DNA of 64,000 nt from an uncultured Clostridium sp. (GCA_947244325.1 CAMXJY010000001.1:1-64000); one strand, 5' to 3'. Shown: positions 1 to 8,494, counted from the first letter of the stretch. Notes: generated by a model not told the origin, from the letters alone. A program made the numbers and translations.

Positions 1-58
1 TTACAAAGCTTAAGCCTACGCTACTACCGGCATAGCCGGAAGTATATTTATATAAAAA

Positions 59-89
59 AACTGCGTAGAATTTGCCATTCTACGCAGTT
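59..89 (-). terminator. Intrinsic terminator of the RhuM-Fic gene
   Basis: A perfect 13-bp inverted repeat (59-71 with 77-89, loop TTGCC) is followed on the minus strand by a run of T (A-tract at 54-60 on the plus strand). It lies about 90 bp past the stop of the minus-strand gene ending at 180. Confidence 0.8.
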
Positions 90-179
90 ACTGCTGTTCG
101 ACATTACTATTTTACCAAATTTTTTCTCGAAAAGTCAAGACTTATTTTTATAAGATTTATGTTATATTGAAATATATTT

Positions 180-1127
180 TTATTCATTATTTAGAAAATT
201 CATTACTAAATCTATAATTATTTCTTTTTCTTTAGGATTTGATTCTGCAATTAATAATGTTAAAGCTGTTAATGTATTATTATCTATTGTTTGTTTTCCA
301 TCTTTATATAAAATTCCATAGAAATTCAAAAAATATATAAATAAAGTTGCTGCAATTCTTTTATTTCCATCTACAAAAACATGATTTTTTACTATTAAAT
401 ATAAAAAATTTGCAGATTTTTCTTCAATACTTTTGTATATTTCTTGTCCTGCAAAACTTTGATAAATATTTCCAATAATTGATTCTAAGCCTTTATCTCT
501 TTCTACTGCAAATAAATTACTTTCTTCATTAAATCTTAGTTTATTTATTATATTCATGCACTCATTATATTCAATTTTTCTTTCATCAATACTTCCATTT
601 ATTTTCTTTAATGTTTTATGGTCATAATCATCCAATAAATCTAATGCTTTTGAGTATTCTCCTATTACTTTAAGGATTTCTTTTGCATCACTATTTTCTA
701 GTCTCTCATCAATACGGTTTGCTATATCTATTAGTTTAACTGTTTTTTCTAGATATTCTAATCTTTGCTGATTTACTGCATAACCTTTTATCATATAATC
801 TTTTAAAATTTGTGTTGCCCATTTTCTAAATGCGATACCTTCTTGAGATTTTACACGATATCCTACTGATATAATCATATCTAAATTATAGTAATTAATA
901 GGCTTATCAGAAAATTCGGATTTTCCGAATTTAGTCATTGTTTCTTCTTCTATCAATTCTCCTTCCTTATATATATTTTTAATATGCTCATTAATTGTAG
1001 ATTTTGCCTTTTTAAATAATTCTGACATTTGTTCTTGAGTTAACCACACTGTTTCATCTTTTAAATTCACCTCCAATTTTACTCCTTGATTTTCAAACAA
1101 AATAATTTCGTTTTTTCTCTCTTCCAT
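180..1127 (-). CDS. RhuM-family protein fused to a C-terminal Fic/Doc domain
   Basis: Residues 1-130 match the RhuM (virulence protein RhuM, COG3943-like) domain, with the typical opening in which a nucleic-acid-binding-like segment (VWLTQEQMSELF) is followed by NLDMIISVGYRVKS. The C-terminal third is a Fic/Doc fold with the active-site motif HVFVDGNKR (His near residue 249). The GNK form resembles Doc-type more than classical HPFxxGNGR Fic enzymes. Family knowledge suggests modification of a target protein by nucleotidyl or phosphate transfer; the target is unknown. I chose the ATG at 1127 because AAAAGGA lies just upstream; an in-frame ATG at 1172 lacks such a site. No separate antitoxin ORF is adjacent. 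Terminator at 59-89. Confidence 0.85.
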   Translation of the reverse strand: MEERKNEIILFENQGVKLEVNLKDETVWLTQEQMSELFKKAKSTINEHIKNIYKEGELIEEETMTKFGKSEFSDKPINYYNLDMIISVGYRVKSQEGIAFRKWATQILKDYMIKGYAVNQQRLEYLEKTVKLIDIANRIDERLENSDAKEILKVIGEYSKALDLLDDYDHKTLKKINGSIDERKIEYNECMNIINKLRFNEESNLFAVERDKGLESIIGNIYQSFAGQEIYKSIEEKSANFLYLIVKNHVFVDGNKRIAATLFIYFLNFYGILYKDGKQTIDNNTLTALTLLIAESNPKEKEIIIDLVMNFLNNE

Positions 1128-1222
1128 ACAAACACATCCTTTTCTTTTTATTAGTTCTTGTTTAGCGCGCATTGAAGAACTATTGTTTGCATGTTATAAC
1201 ATTTTTTAATATATGTAAATAC

Positions 1223-1247
1223 GGTATTTTGATAATATCAAAATACC
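1223..1247. promoter_or_regulatory. Perfect 11-bp palindrome upstream of RhuM-Fic
   Basis: GGTATTTTGAT (1223-1233) and ATCAAAATACC (1237-1247) form an exact inverted repeat around AAT. It lies about 100 bp before the RhuM-Fic start and next to the dispersed repeat starting at 1252. It could be an operator or a small hairpin; no binding protein can be assigned. Confidence 0.45.
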
Positions 1248-1251
1248 TAAA

Positions 1252-1432
1252 GAACAAAAGTAGATATTATTAAAAATGCAAAAGAAAAAACTTATTGTAA
1301 ATGTCCACATATTTGTTCTGTGTGCATAACTTATCTGTAGCTCATTACATTCGCACAGCTAAGAAATGTACAACTATTGGCAAAGCCTTTATTTTATAGG
1401 AAGTGCGGAGCACTTTCCTATAAAATAAAAAA
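1252..1432 (+). repeat. Modular hairpin repeat, copy 1 (full length)
   Basis: Three hairpin modules in order. Module A is bounded by GAACAAA and TTTGTTC. Module B is an imperfect hairpin with CTTATCTGT/ACAGCTAAG arms. Module C is a long AU-rich hairpin (1388-1406 with 1410-1429). Copies at 7241, 30478 and 53949 share the layout. Module B matches the copy at 34885-35021 instead, though that copy has a different module A. It fills most of the 1128-1526 intergenic region. Confidence 0.8.
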
Positions 1433-1526
1433 CAATTTAAATAAAAAGAAGTAAACTCATACTTGCTAAATTTCTATCTAACAATTTGAATTCACTTCAA
1501 GTTTAAACCGTTTTTATTATTATTTA

Positions 1527-2249
1527 CTATTTTATACTACCTACAAAATCTTTTATATCATTATCTGATGGATTTTCTCTAAAGCGTTGTCCATCTTTCC
1601 AATCTCCACCATTAGCTTCTTTTTCAAGTAATTTTCCACTTTCTCCTAAACTAGATGATGCTGAAGTGCAAAATGGAATAACTGTTTTTCCTTCAAAATT
1701 ATTTGCCTTTACAAATGTATCCACTGGCCAAGCTGCAATTCCCCACCAAATTGGATATCCTATTAGTACTGTTTCATATTCATCCCAATTATCTACTGTA
1801 TCTTTTTCTAATTTTACATCCCTTAAAGATTCATCATCATGTTCCTTTGATACTCTTGAATTACTATTTGTCCAGTTTAAATCATCTGATGTATATACAT
1901 CTTCTGGCACTATTTCAAAAATATCTGAATCTAACTCTTCTGCAATTTTTTCTGAAACTGCTTTTGTGTGATTTTGTGCAGAATAATATACAACTAAAGT
2001 TTTGTTACCACTATTTGAAGCCTCTTCATTTTCATTATTATCTGCTTCTTTATCATTTTGTTCATTAATATATAAATCTGTTTCTTTATTTTCTTCTTTT
2101 GCAACATTTCTTTCATTATTTGATGCTAACGCATTTTTATTTGCATTATCTGTACTTTCTGGTTTTTCTGAGTTTAGCATAAAATATGCTCCAGCTCCAA
2201 TAACTATAATTACTATAGCTACAATAATTCCAATTACTACTTTTTTCAT
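1527..2249 (-). CDS. Membrane-anchored flavodoxin-like protein
   Basis: An N-terminal hydrophobic helix (about residues 4-26) is followed by an acidic, Asn/Glu-rich linker to about residue 82 and a C-terminal flavodoxin-like domain (from TLVVYYSAQNHT, an FMN phosphate-binding loop, through IGYPIWWG). It should bind FMN and carry out one- or two-electron transfer on the outer face of the membrane. AAGGAGAG lies 8 nt before the ATG. The gene is the last of the redox cluster, downstream of the aldo/keto reductase fusion on the same strand, and probably shares its MerR-type promoter. A lipoprotein Cys is not evident, so a signal-anchor is more likely than lipidation. Confidence 0.85.
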   Translation of the reverse strand: MKKVVIGIIVAIVIIVIGAGAYFMLNSEKPESTDNANKNALASNNERNVAKEENKETDLYINEQNDKEADNNENEEASNSGNKTLVVYYSAQNHTKAVSEKIAEELDSDIFEIVPEDVYTSDDLNWTNSNSRVSKEHDDESLRDVKLEKDTVDNWDEYETVLIGYPIWWGIAAWPVDTFVKANNFEGKTVIPFCTSASSSLGESGKLLEKEANGGDWKDGQRFRENPSDNDIKDFVGSIK

Positions 2250-2414
2250 TTTTTTATCTCTCCTTTTTACTTAATTTTATAATATATATAACTTAACATT
2301 TATCCAGTTACATAAAATTCATCTATAAACCTATTCCTTTTATAAATTTTTTCAAAAAAATTCTTCTAATTTTTCTGTTATCTTCTCTACATATTCTAGA
2401 TACCAATATGTGTT

Positions 2415-3758
2415 CTAATACCAATCATGTTTTTCATCACGATTTAAGCTATCTATCTCTTTCATTTCTTCATCAGTTAATTCAAAATCAAATATAGATA
2501 TATTTTCTAAAATATGGTCTGGATTACTTGAACCTGGAACAACCACTACTTTATTTTGATAATCCCATCTTAATATAACTTGTGCTACTGATTTATTATG
2601 ACTTTCTGCTATTTTTACTAAAATTTCATCACTTAGTAATTCTTTCTGATGTCCTCTACCACCAAGCGGATACCAACCTTCTACAACAATTCCTAATTCC
2701 TGAATATGTCTTACTACTTCTCTTTCTTGATAATATGGATGTATTTCATTTTGAACAAGTGCTGGAGTAATTGTAACTTTTGGCAAAAACTCATCAATTT
2801 CTTCAATATAATAATTTGACAAACCTATTGATTTTATTTTTCCTTGCTCTACATATTTTTCCATAGCTTTATATGCTTTAACATCATTAGTTCCTGGATG
2901 GTGTAATAACATTAAGTCAATATATCCTATATCTAATTTTTCTAAAGCTTGTTCTATTGATTCTTCTGGATTATCAAATTGATTTGGATAAAGTTTAGTT
3001 GCAACAAATATATCTTCTCTCTTTATTAATCCGTCATTTATTGCTTTTCTTACCGCTTCTCCTACTTCTTCTTCATTTCCATACATATATGCTGTATCAA
3101 TTTTTCTATATCCACACTCAATTGCTGTATATATAGAATTTACACAAGTTTCATCATGTAAACTATATGTTCCTATTCCTAGCATTGGCATTTCATATCC
3201 ACTATTTAATTTAATAGTAGGTGCTTTCGATTCTTCATTTAAAATAGAAAACTTTAATGTTACATCTCCATCTCCTAAAATTTGTTTTAATTCTTCTTGT
3301 GTTACATTTTGAACTTTACCTAATTTAGTAAAATTCCAAGTATTAGTATCATAATACAAAGTAATTTTGTTTCCTTGATATAATATTAAATCTCCTACTT
3401 CTGTTGTAATTTCTTTATCATTAGTTGGTAAAGAAAAACCTAATTCCCCAACTTTTTCAAAATTGCCATAGTCATTTGCATTTATAATTATTTCTCCATC
3501 TTTTAGTTTTTCTATAAATGCAATACTTGATGAATTATTTTCTAATTTTATACTTAAAATTTTATCATTTACACTTAATTTTATCATAGATATTTCGCTC
3601 CTCGCATCATTTATTACATTTGTTTTTTCGCTAACATTATCATAATTATTTTGTGTTACATTATTTTGTTCTTTATCATTTATGAATAATGAACTAATTG
3701 CAATACAAACAATTGCAAGTATTAAAATACCTGATATTATTGCTATTATTTTTTTCAT
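2415..3758 (-). CDS. Membrane-anchored cyclophilin-like / aldo-keto reductase fusion
   Basis: Starting at the ATG at 3758 (GGAG 9 nt upstream; a TTG at 3773 is less likely), the protein has a transmembrane helix (residues 2-25), a cyclophilin-like beta-barrel of the bacterial 'cyclophil_like' type (about 55-172), and a complete aldo/keto reductase domain (about 178-447). The catalytic tetrad is visible as Asp221, Tyr226, Lys255 and His286. AKRs reduce aldehydes and ketones with NAD(P)H; an exported AKR is unusual because the cofactor is cytoplasmic, so topology matters. A sigma-A promoter with a 19-bp spacer carrying a 16-bp palindrome lies upstream (3819-3849), pointing to MerR-type control. 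Confidence 0.85.
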   Translation of the reverse strand: MKKIIAIISGILILAIVCIAISSLFINDKEQNNVTQNNYDNVSEKTNVINDARSEISMIKLSVNDKILSIKLENNSSSIAFIEKLKDGEIIINANDYGNFEKVGELGFSLPTNDKEITTEVGDLILYQGNKITLYYDTNTWNFTKLGKVQNVTQEELKQILGDGDVTLKFSILNEESKAPTIKLNSGYEMPMLGIGTYSLHDETCVNSIYTAIECGYRKIDTAYMYGNEEEVGEAVRKAINDGLIKREDIFVATKLYPNQFDNPEESIEQALEKLDIGYIDLMLLHHPGTNDVKAYKAMEKYVEQGKIKSIGLSNYYIEEIDEFLPKVTITPALVQNEIHPYYQEREVVRHIQELGIVVEGWYPLGGRGHQKELLSDEILVKIAESHNKSVAQVILRWDYQNKVVVVPGSSNPDHILENISIFDFELTDEEMKEIDSLNRDEKHDWY

Positions 3759-3818
3759 ATTCTTAAACTCCAATCCTCTTTAACAAACATGACATATCAA
3801 TTTCTCCTTTCGTTTTAT

Positions 3819-3849
3819 ATTATACAAGTTAAAGTTAACTTTAAGTCAA
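3819..3849 (-). promoter_or_regulatory. MerR-type promoter of the AKR fusion gene
   Basis: Minus-strand TTGACT (3844-3849) and TATAAT (3819-3824) are separated by 19 bp, the over-long spacer typical of MerR-activated promoters. The spacer holds the perfect palindrome TTAAAGTTAACTTTAA (3829-3844). It resembles the CTTAAAG-N4-CTTTAAG operator I recall for the Bacillus AdhR regulator. Confidence 0.8.
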
Positions 3850-3870
3850 TACTTTTTTTGAAAAAATATA

Positions 3871-3896
3871 AAAAGCAGATGTTTCCATCTGCTTTT
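3871..3896 (-). terminator. Intrinsic terminator after the flavin reductase gene
   Basis: AAAAGCAGATG (3871-3881) pairs perfectly with CATCTGCTTTT (3886-3896) around a TTTC loop, with an A-rich tract at 3861-3874 giving U-runs on the minus strand. It closes the MerR-SDR-CMD-flavodoxin-flavin reductase operon. Confidence 0.85.
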
Positions 3897-3915
3897 TTGT
3901 AACTAAATGTTACTG

Positions 3916-4467
3916 TTATTTTAATTGTAATCCATCCTTAAATGCATCACCAACTCTTTTTGTTACTGTATAATATCCATGTGTATATGGGTCAAATGCT
4001 ATTGCTGAAACTTTTTCAATATCAACCTTTTCTCCATCCATTACACTTTCATCTACTGATGTATTTACAACTTTTCCAATTACTCCACAATCTCCATATT
4101 CTATAAATTCACATTCCATACAAATTGGAAATTCATTTATAATTGGTGCATCTACATTTTCAGATTTTGTTGCTGTTAATTTGCTATTTTCAAATTTATT
4201 TGGTGTATTATTTCCTGATACTACTCCAAAATAATCTGCTTCTACAACATGTTTACTATCTGCTATTGATACTGTAAATGCTTTTCTTTCTTTAATATTC
4301 TTAACTGTTTTATGTGTTTCAGTTAAAACTAAAATAACTTCATCTCTTTCTCTCATTGTTCCCCATGCTGCATTCATTACATTAACACTTCCGTCTTCAT
4401 TGTAAGTTGCAACCATTAGTACAGGCATTGGAAATATTGCCTCTGTTGTTTTAATATTTTTTCTCAT
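3916..4467 (-). CDS. Flavin reductase family protein (FMN-binding split barrel)
   Basis: The 183-residue protein matches the flavin-reductase-like FMN-binding split-barrel family: opening segment with PMPVLMVATYNEDG, the NAAWGT region, and the EADYFGVVSGNN segment. Such proteins bind FMN and reduce free flavin or small substrates. It is the last gene of an operon with a 48-bp gap to the flavodoxin upstream, and an intrinsic terminator follows. It probably works with the neighbouring flavodoxin, though no partner can be proven. AAAGGA lies 10 nt before the ATG. Confidence 0.85.
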   Translation of the reverse strand: MRKNIKTTEAIFPMPVLMVATYNEDGSVNVMNAAWGTMRERDEVILVLTETHKTVKNIKERKAFTVSIADSKHVVEADYFGVVSGNNTPNKFENSKLTATKSENVDAPIINEFPICMECEFIEYGDCGVIGKVVNTSVDESVMDGEKVDIEKVSAIAFDPYTHGYYTVTKRVGDAFKDGLQLK

Positions 4468-4514
4468 TATTAATCATTCCTTTCATTTTATTTTATTTTA
4501 TTATTAATACTATT

Positions 4515-5009
4515 TTAATTTATTATTAATAATTTTTCAATCCAATTATCAATTTCAGTATTTGATGTTATCATTCTATCTCTTTCACCTTCATTTGCTG
4601 AGAATACCAAATCTAATTCACCTTTTATATTTCCTTTTACAAGCGATTCATAATCTTTAAAACAATGACCTAACCATCCAGCATTTGAAGCAGCTACTAT
4701 AACATCTTTTCCTTCTAAATTATTTTCTTTCAAAAACTTTTTCATAACTGGTGTTATTCCATACCACCAAGTACCTGTAATTAAAACTGCTTTTGAATAT
4801 TTTGATAAATCTACATTAATTGGTTTTATTTCAACATCTCTTTTTATATCATTATTTTGCCATTCATCAACTACTGTGTCATAGTCATCTGAAAATGGAG
4901 TAGCTGGTTCTAATTCTAATAAATCAGTTCCTATTTTATTTTGTACATATTTAGCAACTTTTTTTGAATTACCACTAAAACTATAATAAATAACTATTGT
5001 ATCACTCAT
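4515..5009 (-). CDS. Flavodoxin
   Basis: The 164-residue single-domain protein has the N-terminal FMN phosphate loop (IYYSFSGNSKK, residues 6-16), the flavin-stacking segment GTWWYGITP and the later ASNAGWLGHC loop, as in flavodoxin-4-type proteins. It should act as a soluble electron carrier or FMN-dependent reductase. It sits between the CMD-cupin and flavin reductase genes of one minus-strand operon (85-bp and 48-bp gaps). AAAGGAGAAAG lies directly before the start. Confidence 0.88.
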   Translation of the reverse strand: MSDTIVIYYSFSGNSKKVAKYVQNKIGTDLLELEPATPFSDDYDTVVDEWQNNDIKRDVEIKPINVDLSKYSKAVLITGTWWYGITPVMKKFLKENNLEGKDVIVAASNAGWLGHCFKDYESLVKGNIKGELDLVFSANEGERDRMITSNTEIDNWIEKLLIIN

Positions 5010-5093
5010 TTTACTTTCTCCTTTACATTTATTATGAACTTTAGAAATATAGGATAAATTTAATTTTGAAACAACAAAATTAAAATAACACTC

Positions 5094-5831
5094 CTAAATT
5101 TTATTATATTCCTCATCTGTAACTTCTTCGCACCATTCATTTGAAGTATTTTCTCCTGGTACTTCAACAGCTATATGACTAAACCAAGAATCTTTTTTAG
5201 CTCCATGCCAATGTTTAACATTTGCTGGTATAACAACTATATCTCCTACTTTTAGACTTTGAGCAGGTTTGCCTTCTTCTTGATACCATCCTTCTCCTTC
5301 AACACAAATTAACATCTGACCTCCACCAGATGTACTATGGTGTATATGCCAATTATTTCTACATCCTGGTTCAAATGTAACATTTGCCAAAAATACTGCT
5401 GATTCTCCTGGCACTGTTAATGGTTTTAAATACGAATTTCCTTTAAAATATTGTGCATATGCATTGTTTTGTTCTCCCATTCCAAAAGCTCCACCATGTA
5501 TTTCTTTTATACTTTCATCATTATATACTTCATTTATTAATGAAAATGCACTCCAAGCTTTTGGCCATCCTGCATAAAAAGCAATTTGTGTTACTATTTC
5601 AACTGCTTCTTCTTTTGTTACTCCATGTTTTTTACCTAAAACGAAATGTGATTTTAATTGTGGGAATAATCCTTGTGCCATTAATGCAGATATCGTTATC
5701 ATTGATCTATCTTTTAATGATAATTTATCTTCTCTTGACCATACTTCTCCAAATAATACATCATCATTTAACTCTGCAAATTTAGGTGCTAATTCTCCTA
5801 AATTTTCTCTTCCAGCTGTTTGTTTTTCCAT
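5094..5831 (-). CDS. Carboxymuconolactone decarboxylase-cupin fusion
   Basis: Residues 1-115 form a CMD/AhpD-like domain (SLKDRSMITISALMAQG, LKSHFVLGKKHGVT) lacking the CxxC of true AhpD. Residues 130-235 form a cupin barrel with a metal-binding set (NNWHIHH, then KHWHGA). Fusions of this kind occur in oxidative or electrophile-response clusters; the substrate is not known. It is the third gene of the MerR-led operon, 57 bp after the SDR gene. GGAGG lies just before the start. Confidence 0.85.
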   Translation of the reverse strand: MEKQTAGRENLGELAPKFAELNDDVLFGEVWSREDKLSLKDRSMITISALMAQGLFPQLKSHFVLGKKHGVTKEEAVEIVTQIAFYAGWPKAWSAFSLINEVYNDESIKEIHGGAFGMGEQNNAYAQYFKGNSYLKPLTVPGESAVFLANVTFEPGCRNNWHIHHSTSGGGQMLICVEGEGWYQEEGKPAQSLKVGDIVVIPANVKHWHGAKKDSWFSHIAVEVPGENTSNEWCEEVTDEEYNKI

Positions 5832-5887
5832 TTTAAATCCTCCTTATATTATTTTTGATTTACTATCAATTTAATTTATTTTATTAT

Positions 5888-6724
5888 CTAATCATTTGTT
5901 GGCTTTAATTCTCCATAATAATAGCTTGCTGTTGCTCCTCCATCTATTAAAAAGTCAGTTCCTGTTATAAAAGCTCCTTTTTCACTCATAACAAGTTCTG
6001 CAACATTTGCAACTTCATCGGCTGTCCCAGGTCTTCCTGCAGGACATTTTGCAAACATATTCTTATAAAAATCTCCACGAGGTCCATTAAATTCATCTAT
6101 TGCAAGAGGGGTTACTATTATTCCTGGTGAAATCGAATTAACTCTTGCTCCTCTTTTTCCCCAATTACATGCTTCAAACATAACTCTTTTTTCGTTACAT
6201 CTTTTGGCTAGTTGATATGCATGTAATGTATCTTTTACATTCTCTGATTTTAAAACATCTAAATCTAATAATTTTTCTGTTGGAGTTGTTGCTAATTTTT
6301 CGTCGATTTCATTTCCTAATTGTGGCATTCTTTTTCCTGATTGACTTGAAATTGTTATTCCAACGCCACCTTTAGCTATGACTTTTCCAACTTCTTCTAA
6401 TAATACTGCTGTTCCATATAAATCAACTTTTAATATTGTTTCAATAGGTGCTTGTGATGGTGAAACACCTGCTGCATTTATAAAATATTTTATTTCTCCA
6501 CATTTCTGAGCTTCAGAAATTAAATTTACAATTGATTGTCTTGATGAAATATCACATTCCATTGCAATTACATCAAAACCTGCATTGTTCATAATTTCTG
6601 CTATTGTTTTTGCATTTTCAATGTTTTTATCTCCTACTACAATTTTCTTTCCATATCCTATTCGCCTCGCACATGCCATTCCTATTTGTCCTGCACCAGT
6701 TAAAATCATTACATCTTTCATCAT
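5888..6724 (-). CDS. Short-chain dehydrogenase/reductase
   Basis: A 278-residue classical SDR with the nucleotide-binding TGAGQIGMA (residues 9-17), the NAAG motif (83-86), catalytic Ser in SSQSG (126-130) and YQLAK (Tyr170, Lys174). It also has the C-terminal GTDFLIDGG motif. It should oxidise or reduce an alcohol/carbonyl with NAD(P)(H). The first ATG overlaps the stop of the upstream MerR gene by 4 nt (ATGA), so the two are translationally coupled; an ATG one codon later is equally possible. Confidence 0.88.
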   Translation of the reverse strand: MMKDVMILTGAGQIGMACARRIGYGKKIVVGDKNIENAKTIAEIMNNAGFDVIAMECDISSRQSIVNLISEAQKCGEIKYFINAAGVSPSQAPIETILKVDLYGTAVLLEEVGKVIAKGGVGITISSQSGKRMPQLGNEIDEKLATTPTEKLLDLDVLKSENVKDTLHAYQLAKRCNEKRVMFEACNWGKRGARVNSISPGIIVTPLAIDEFNGPRGDFYKNMFAKCPAGRPGTADEVANVAELVMSEKGAFITGTDFLIDGGATASYYYGELKPTND

Positions 6725-7107
6725 TTTCTCTCCTTAGTTTTTTCTAAATATTCATCTAGTTTTCCCTCATAATAAAGATTTATTTTATAATCTAATCTCT
6801 TAGATGCTTCTTGCATATCTTTTATTTTGTTATCTAATATTTCTTTTTGTTCTATTAAAAGCTTTTTCCTTTCCTCTTTTGTTTCATCTCCTTTATCATA
6901 TAAATCAAGATACCTTTTTAATATTTCTATTGGAAGTTCTGCATTCCTCATACATTTAACAAATTCTATTCTTCTTAAATCTTCTTCCTTGTAATCTCTG
7001 TATCCACTGTTACTTCTTGCTATTGGACCTATAAGTCCACTTTTCTCATAAAATCTAAGTGTATCTTGTGAGATATTTACTTGCTTTGAAACTTCATTTA
7101 TAGTCAT
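6721..7107 (-). CDS. MerR-family regulator (AdhR/NmlR-like)
   Basis: The 128-residue protein has an N-terminal MerR winged helix (MTINEVSKQVNISQDTLRFY) with the YEKSGLI and NSGYRDY motifs, then a coiled-coil dimerisation helix with no long effector domain. This short form is typical of the AdhR/NmlR group that responds to aldehydes and other electrophiles. No Cys lies in the position usual for copper/mercury sensors. It leads the operon with SDR, CMD-cupin, flavodoxin and flavin reductase. Its own promoter (7136-7166) and that at 3819-3849 both carry AGTTAACT-centred palindromes, so it likely controls both units. Confidence 0.88.
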   Translation of the reverse strand: MTINEVSKQVNISQDTLRFYEKSGLIGPIARSNSGYRDYKEEDLRRIEFVKCMRNAELPIEILKRYLDLYDKGDETKEERKKLLIEQKEILDNKIKDMQEASKRLDYKINLYYEGKLDEYLEKTKERK

Positions 7108-7135
7108 TTTGTTCCTCCATTTTTACTATATATAT

Positions 7136-7166
7136 TTTATATACTTTAGAGTTAACTCCAAGTCAA
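7136..7166 (-). promoter_or_regulatory. MerR-type promoter of the MerR-SDR operon
   Basis: TTGACT (7161-7166) and TATAAA (7136-7141) on the minus strand are 19 bp apart. The spacer contains the palindrome GAGTTAACTC (7149-7158), sharing the AGTTAACT core with the operator at 3829-3844. Confidence 0.78.
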
Positions 7167-7240
7167 GAGTTTTTTATAAAAAAATTTAAATAATCATTTC
7201 TTCTAAAACTTTTTTAATATAAATAAACTTTCTTTTAAAA

Positions 7241-7401
7241 GAACAATAGTGGACGATATTTAATATGTAAAAGACAAAACTATACTGAATCGTCTACGTA
7301 ATTGTTCGATGCGCAAAAATTATGAAATAATTTTGTGTGCAAAAATTGGCATAAACCTTTATTTTATAGGAAGTACAGAGCACTTTTCTATAAAATAAAA
7401 A
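7241..7401 (+). repeat. Modular hairpin repeat, copy 2 (full length)
   Basis: Begins GAACAATAGTGGACGAT and pairs with ATCGTCTAC...ATTGTTC. It then has a module B hairpin (AAATTAT/ATAATTT) and module C ending near 7401. The arms differ from copy 7 (GTGGACATT/AATGTCCAC) by compensating changes. It fills the gap between the hydrolase stop and the MerR promoter. Confidence 0.8.
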
Positions 7402-7439
7402 ATAGATAATTTCAAATTATCCATTTTCATTTTTAAACT

Positions 7440-8339
7440 TTATTTATTATCGTAAAAAAATATTACATCCTCATAAACTTTCTTATTATCTTTTTCTGCT
7501 AATATTTCATGTCTCATGTTTGGATAATCAAATTTCTCTACTTTATTAAATCCTGCATTGCATAGTACTTTATAAGAATCTTTTGCACCCTTATCTCCAC
7601 CAACACATGGATCATCTAATCCTCTTAATAGCAATAATTCCATATCTTTATTTACATTTTTATATAATTTAGATTTATGCATCATTATTACAAGATGAAA
7701 TAAATCGCAAAATGCAGAACATGTGAAACCAATTCCACAATATGGGTCATCTATATACGCTTTAACATTTTCTTCATTATGAGAAATCCAATCACAATTT
7801 GTTTTAGGATTTTTAATACTTTTATTAAATGACTCAACACTTAAGCTAGATATGAATTTTGATTTATATTTTGGTCCATAAAATATTTTTATTAAATTAG
7901 CAAATAATATTCCAAAATATGCTCCACTTTGATAATTTGGATATCCAGAAAGTACAACTTTTCTGTAATCTTTAGAATTTTCTTGAAGAAGAACTCTTGT
8001 TATTATTGTTCCCATTGAATGTGCTAATATATAAATTTCAAGATTTTTAAAATGCTCTTTTATAAAATTAGTAATAACTTTTTGATCTTCAATAAGCTCT
8101 TTATATCCCTCTTTCTCTTTAAAAAATCCTAACTCCTTACATGACATTCCATGACCTCTCATGTCTGAACTAACAACAGAAAAACCTTTTTCATTAAGAA
8201 CTTTTATAATTTTCTCATAACGTTCTTGATGTTCTTCCATCCCATGTATAACTTGTACAACTGCTTTTGGATTTTCTACTTCAAATATATGAAGTTCTAA
8301 ATTATATCCATCTCTGGATTTAATAAATTTTTTTTTCAT
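7440..8339 (-). CDS. Alpha/beta hydrolase (serine aminopeptidase S33 / monoglyceride lipase type)
   Basis: The 299-residue protein carries the HGMEEH oxyanion segment, DMRGHG (59-64), and a nucleophile elbow AHSMG with Ser108. A GLDDP acid residue lies near 248 and a C-terminal MRHEIL His near 276, completing a catalytic triad. It belongs with the YtpA/monoacylglycerol lipase-like hydrolases; the substrate is uncertain. No signal peptide is visible, so it should be cytoplasmic. It is monocistronic on the minus strand, facing away from the plus-strand MerR gene across a shared 155-bp promoter region. Confidence 0.87.
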   Translation of the reverse strand: MKKKFIKSRDGYNLELHIFEVENPKAVVQVIHGMEEHQERYEKIIKVLNEKGFSVVSSDMRGHGMSCKELGFFKEKEGYKELIEDQKVITNFIKEHFKNLEIYILAHSMGTIITRVLLQENSKDYRKVVLSGYPNYQSGAYFGILFANLIKIFYGPKYKSKFISSLSVESFNKSIKNPKTNCDWISHNEENVKAYIDDPYCGIGFTCSAFCDLFHLVIMMHKSKLYKNVNKDMELLLLRGLDDPCVGGDKGAKDSYKVLCNAGFNKVEKFDYPNMRHEILAEKDNKKVYEDVIFFYDNK

Positions 8340-8413
8340 ATTATACCTCTTAATATTTTATTTTAAAAATTATATCATTATTATTATTAAAACAAAATAC
8401 ATTTTAAGTATTC

Positions 8414-8442
8414 TTGACTTTTCATTTATTTCATAATATATT
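8414..8442 (+). promoter_or_regulatory. Sigma-A promoter of the second MerR gene
   Basis: TTGACT (8414-8419), 17-bp spacer, TATATT (8437-8442). A short dyad ACCT-N6-AGGT (about 8457-8470) lies between the -10 box and the ribosome binding site AAGGAG. Confidence 0.6.
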
Positions 8443-8494
8443 ATATAACATCTCAACCTTAATTTAGGTCAAGTATTTTTAAGGAGAATTTCAC

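Noticed and set aside
1-130. Small structured RNA gene (SRP or 6S-like) at the left edge
   Set aside because: Two small inverted repeats are visible, but no SRP core motif or long 6S-type stem is present; the second repeat is adequately explained as a terminator.
1388-1429. Module C of the repeats as ordinary intrinsic terminators
   Set aside because: The stem is long, but on the plus strand it is followed by A, not T, and on the minus strand the T-run comes before the stem. It is structured but not a classical terminator. The second-family hairpin, in contrast, does have T6 after it on the minus strand.
1252-1432. Integron attC site
   Set aside because: Hairpin modules recall attC, but the 1R/1L core GTTRRRY arrangement and adjacent cassette ORFs or integrase are missing.
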